Below, in pieces: positions 5,610-5,974 of a DNA stretch of 5,974 nt. The stretch spans positions 1-5,974 of the forward strand of contig JAGVPS010000072.1 of NCBI GenBank assembly GCA_020052135.1, read 5' to 3'. Numbering within the stretch: the stretch's first letter is position 1; each line of letters starts with the position of its first letter. The notes beneath the pieces were generated by a model. The model had not been told where the DNA came from, did not search any database, and saw nothing but the letters and a program-made list of their open reading frames with translations. The stretch comes from Minisyncoccota bacterium (GTDB taxonomy: Bacteria; Patescibacteriota; Minisyncoccia; UBA6257; 1-14-0-10-40-38). A program made the translations under genes and the position numbers.

Positions 5610-5974
5610 CTATTTTGGTATCGAAACAGGCGCAGGCGACTCCAATCCTTCAAGAATAAAATTGCGATTCGGATTTTTTATAACAATGCGATGCTCTTGC
5701 CCGAGGCGTCTGCGAATTGTTTCTGCCGTTCGCCTGCCTTTGTCGGAAAGTACCCGCACGCCGGTGCTAAACACTGCCGCGAAGTTTGGTTTTGCAATGG
5801 CGCTTTGTGCGACAACCTCAGTATTCTCGGTGAGTACGAAAGAGCGTACGTATTGCACCCATAGCCCGATGACTATAAGCATAGATCCGGCACTCAGGAC
5901 AATAAGCCATGTACGGCGCGTCGCTTCGTCTTTGGATCGGAGTCCGTGTATAAATTGAAAAAGGGTGGCGCGCA
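5610..5974 (-). CDS. Single-pass membrane protein of unknown function, N-terminus at or beyond window edge
   Basis: One hundred and twenty residues are visible before a TAG stop. The first visible residues are a short amphipathic, basic cytoplasmic stretch (RATLFQFIHGLRSKDEATRR). One membrane helix follows at about visible residues 21-42 (TWLIVLSAG to LWVQYV), then an exported polar domain of roughly 78 residues ending in a Pro-rich SPAPVSIPK tail. No catalytic motif or known domain was recognised. The first bases on this strand are TG followed by CGC, so the preceding codon could be an ATG, GTG or TTG start lying one base outside the window; this cannot be decided here. An internal ATG at 5882 would cut through the membrane helix and was not chosen. 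The gene ends 15 bases before gyrA and is probably co-transcribed with it. Small one-helix proteins with a basic N-terminal stretch of this kind are frequent in Parcubacterial genomes, from general recollection. Confidence 0.6.
   Translation of the reverse strand, partial: RATLFQFIHGLRSKDEATRRTWLIVLSAGSMLIVIGLWVQYVRSFVLTENTEVVAQSAIAKPNFAAVFSTGVRVLSDKGRRTAETIRRRLGQEHRIVIKNPNRNFILEGLESPAPVSIPK

Overview
The window most likely comes from a member of the Candidate Phyla Radiation (Patescibacteria, Parcubacteria-like). This rests on gene content, not on a marker-gene comparison. The signs are a run of small pilin-like two-helix membrane proteins of the type IV secretion pilin kind, tight gene packing with 13-14 base overlaps, start codons mostly without a Shine-Dalgarno sequence, and an intergenic palindrome built from 7-base units. 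The standard bacterial code fits: all six visible stops are TAA or TAG, and every gene reads through at a plausible length. Every gene lies on the minus strand, so transcription runs from high to low coordinates.

Order in the direction of transcription: (1) a partial single-pass membrane protein of unknown function (5974-5610); (2) a complete DNA gyrase subunit A gene, gyrA (5594-3105), 15 bases downstream; (3) a 94-base gap filled almost entirely by an imperfect palindrome of GTAATTG-like heptads (3100-3014); (4) a membrane-anchored, cysteine-free family 1 extracellular solute-binding protein (3010-1721); (5) three short pilin-like genes (1713-1231, 1244-831, 843-373) with gaps or overlaps of +7, -14 and -13 bases; (6) an 88-base gap holding a good sigma70-type promoter; (7) a fourth pilin-like gene (284-1) cut by the window edge.

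The solute-binding gene and the first three pilin genes look like one translationally coupled operon for cell-surface proteins. The fourth pilin has its own promoter and may be expressed at a different level. The four pilin-like proteins share a signal peptide, two membrane helices and a charged inter-helix loop of the form G-x-E-E-[KR]-[IV]. They differ strongly in the segment after the signal peptide and in the C-terminal tail, as if they were non-interchangeable subunits. No ABC permease, ATPase, VirB4 or other secretion-system gene is visible, so the system these parts serve must be inferred.

The points most worth following up are the pilin array coupled to a binding protein without a lipobox, the heptad palindrome, and a short in-frame palindromic insertion inside gyrA.
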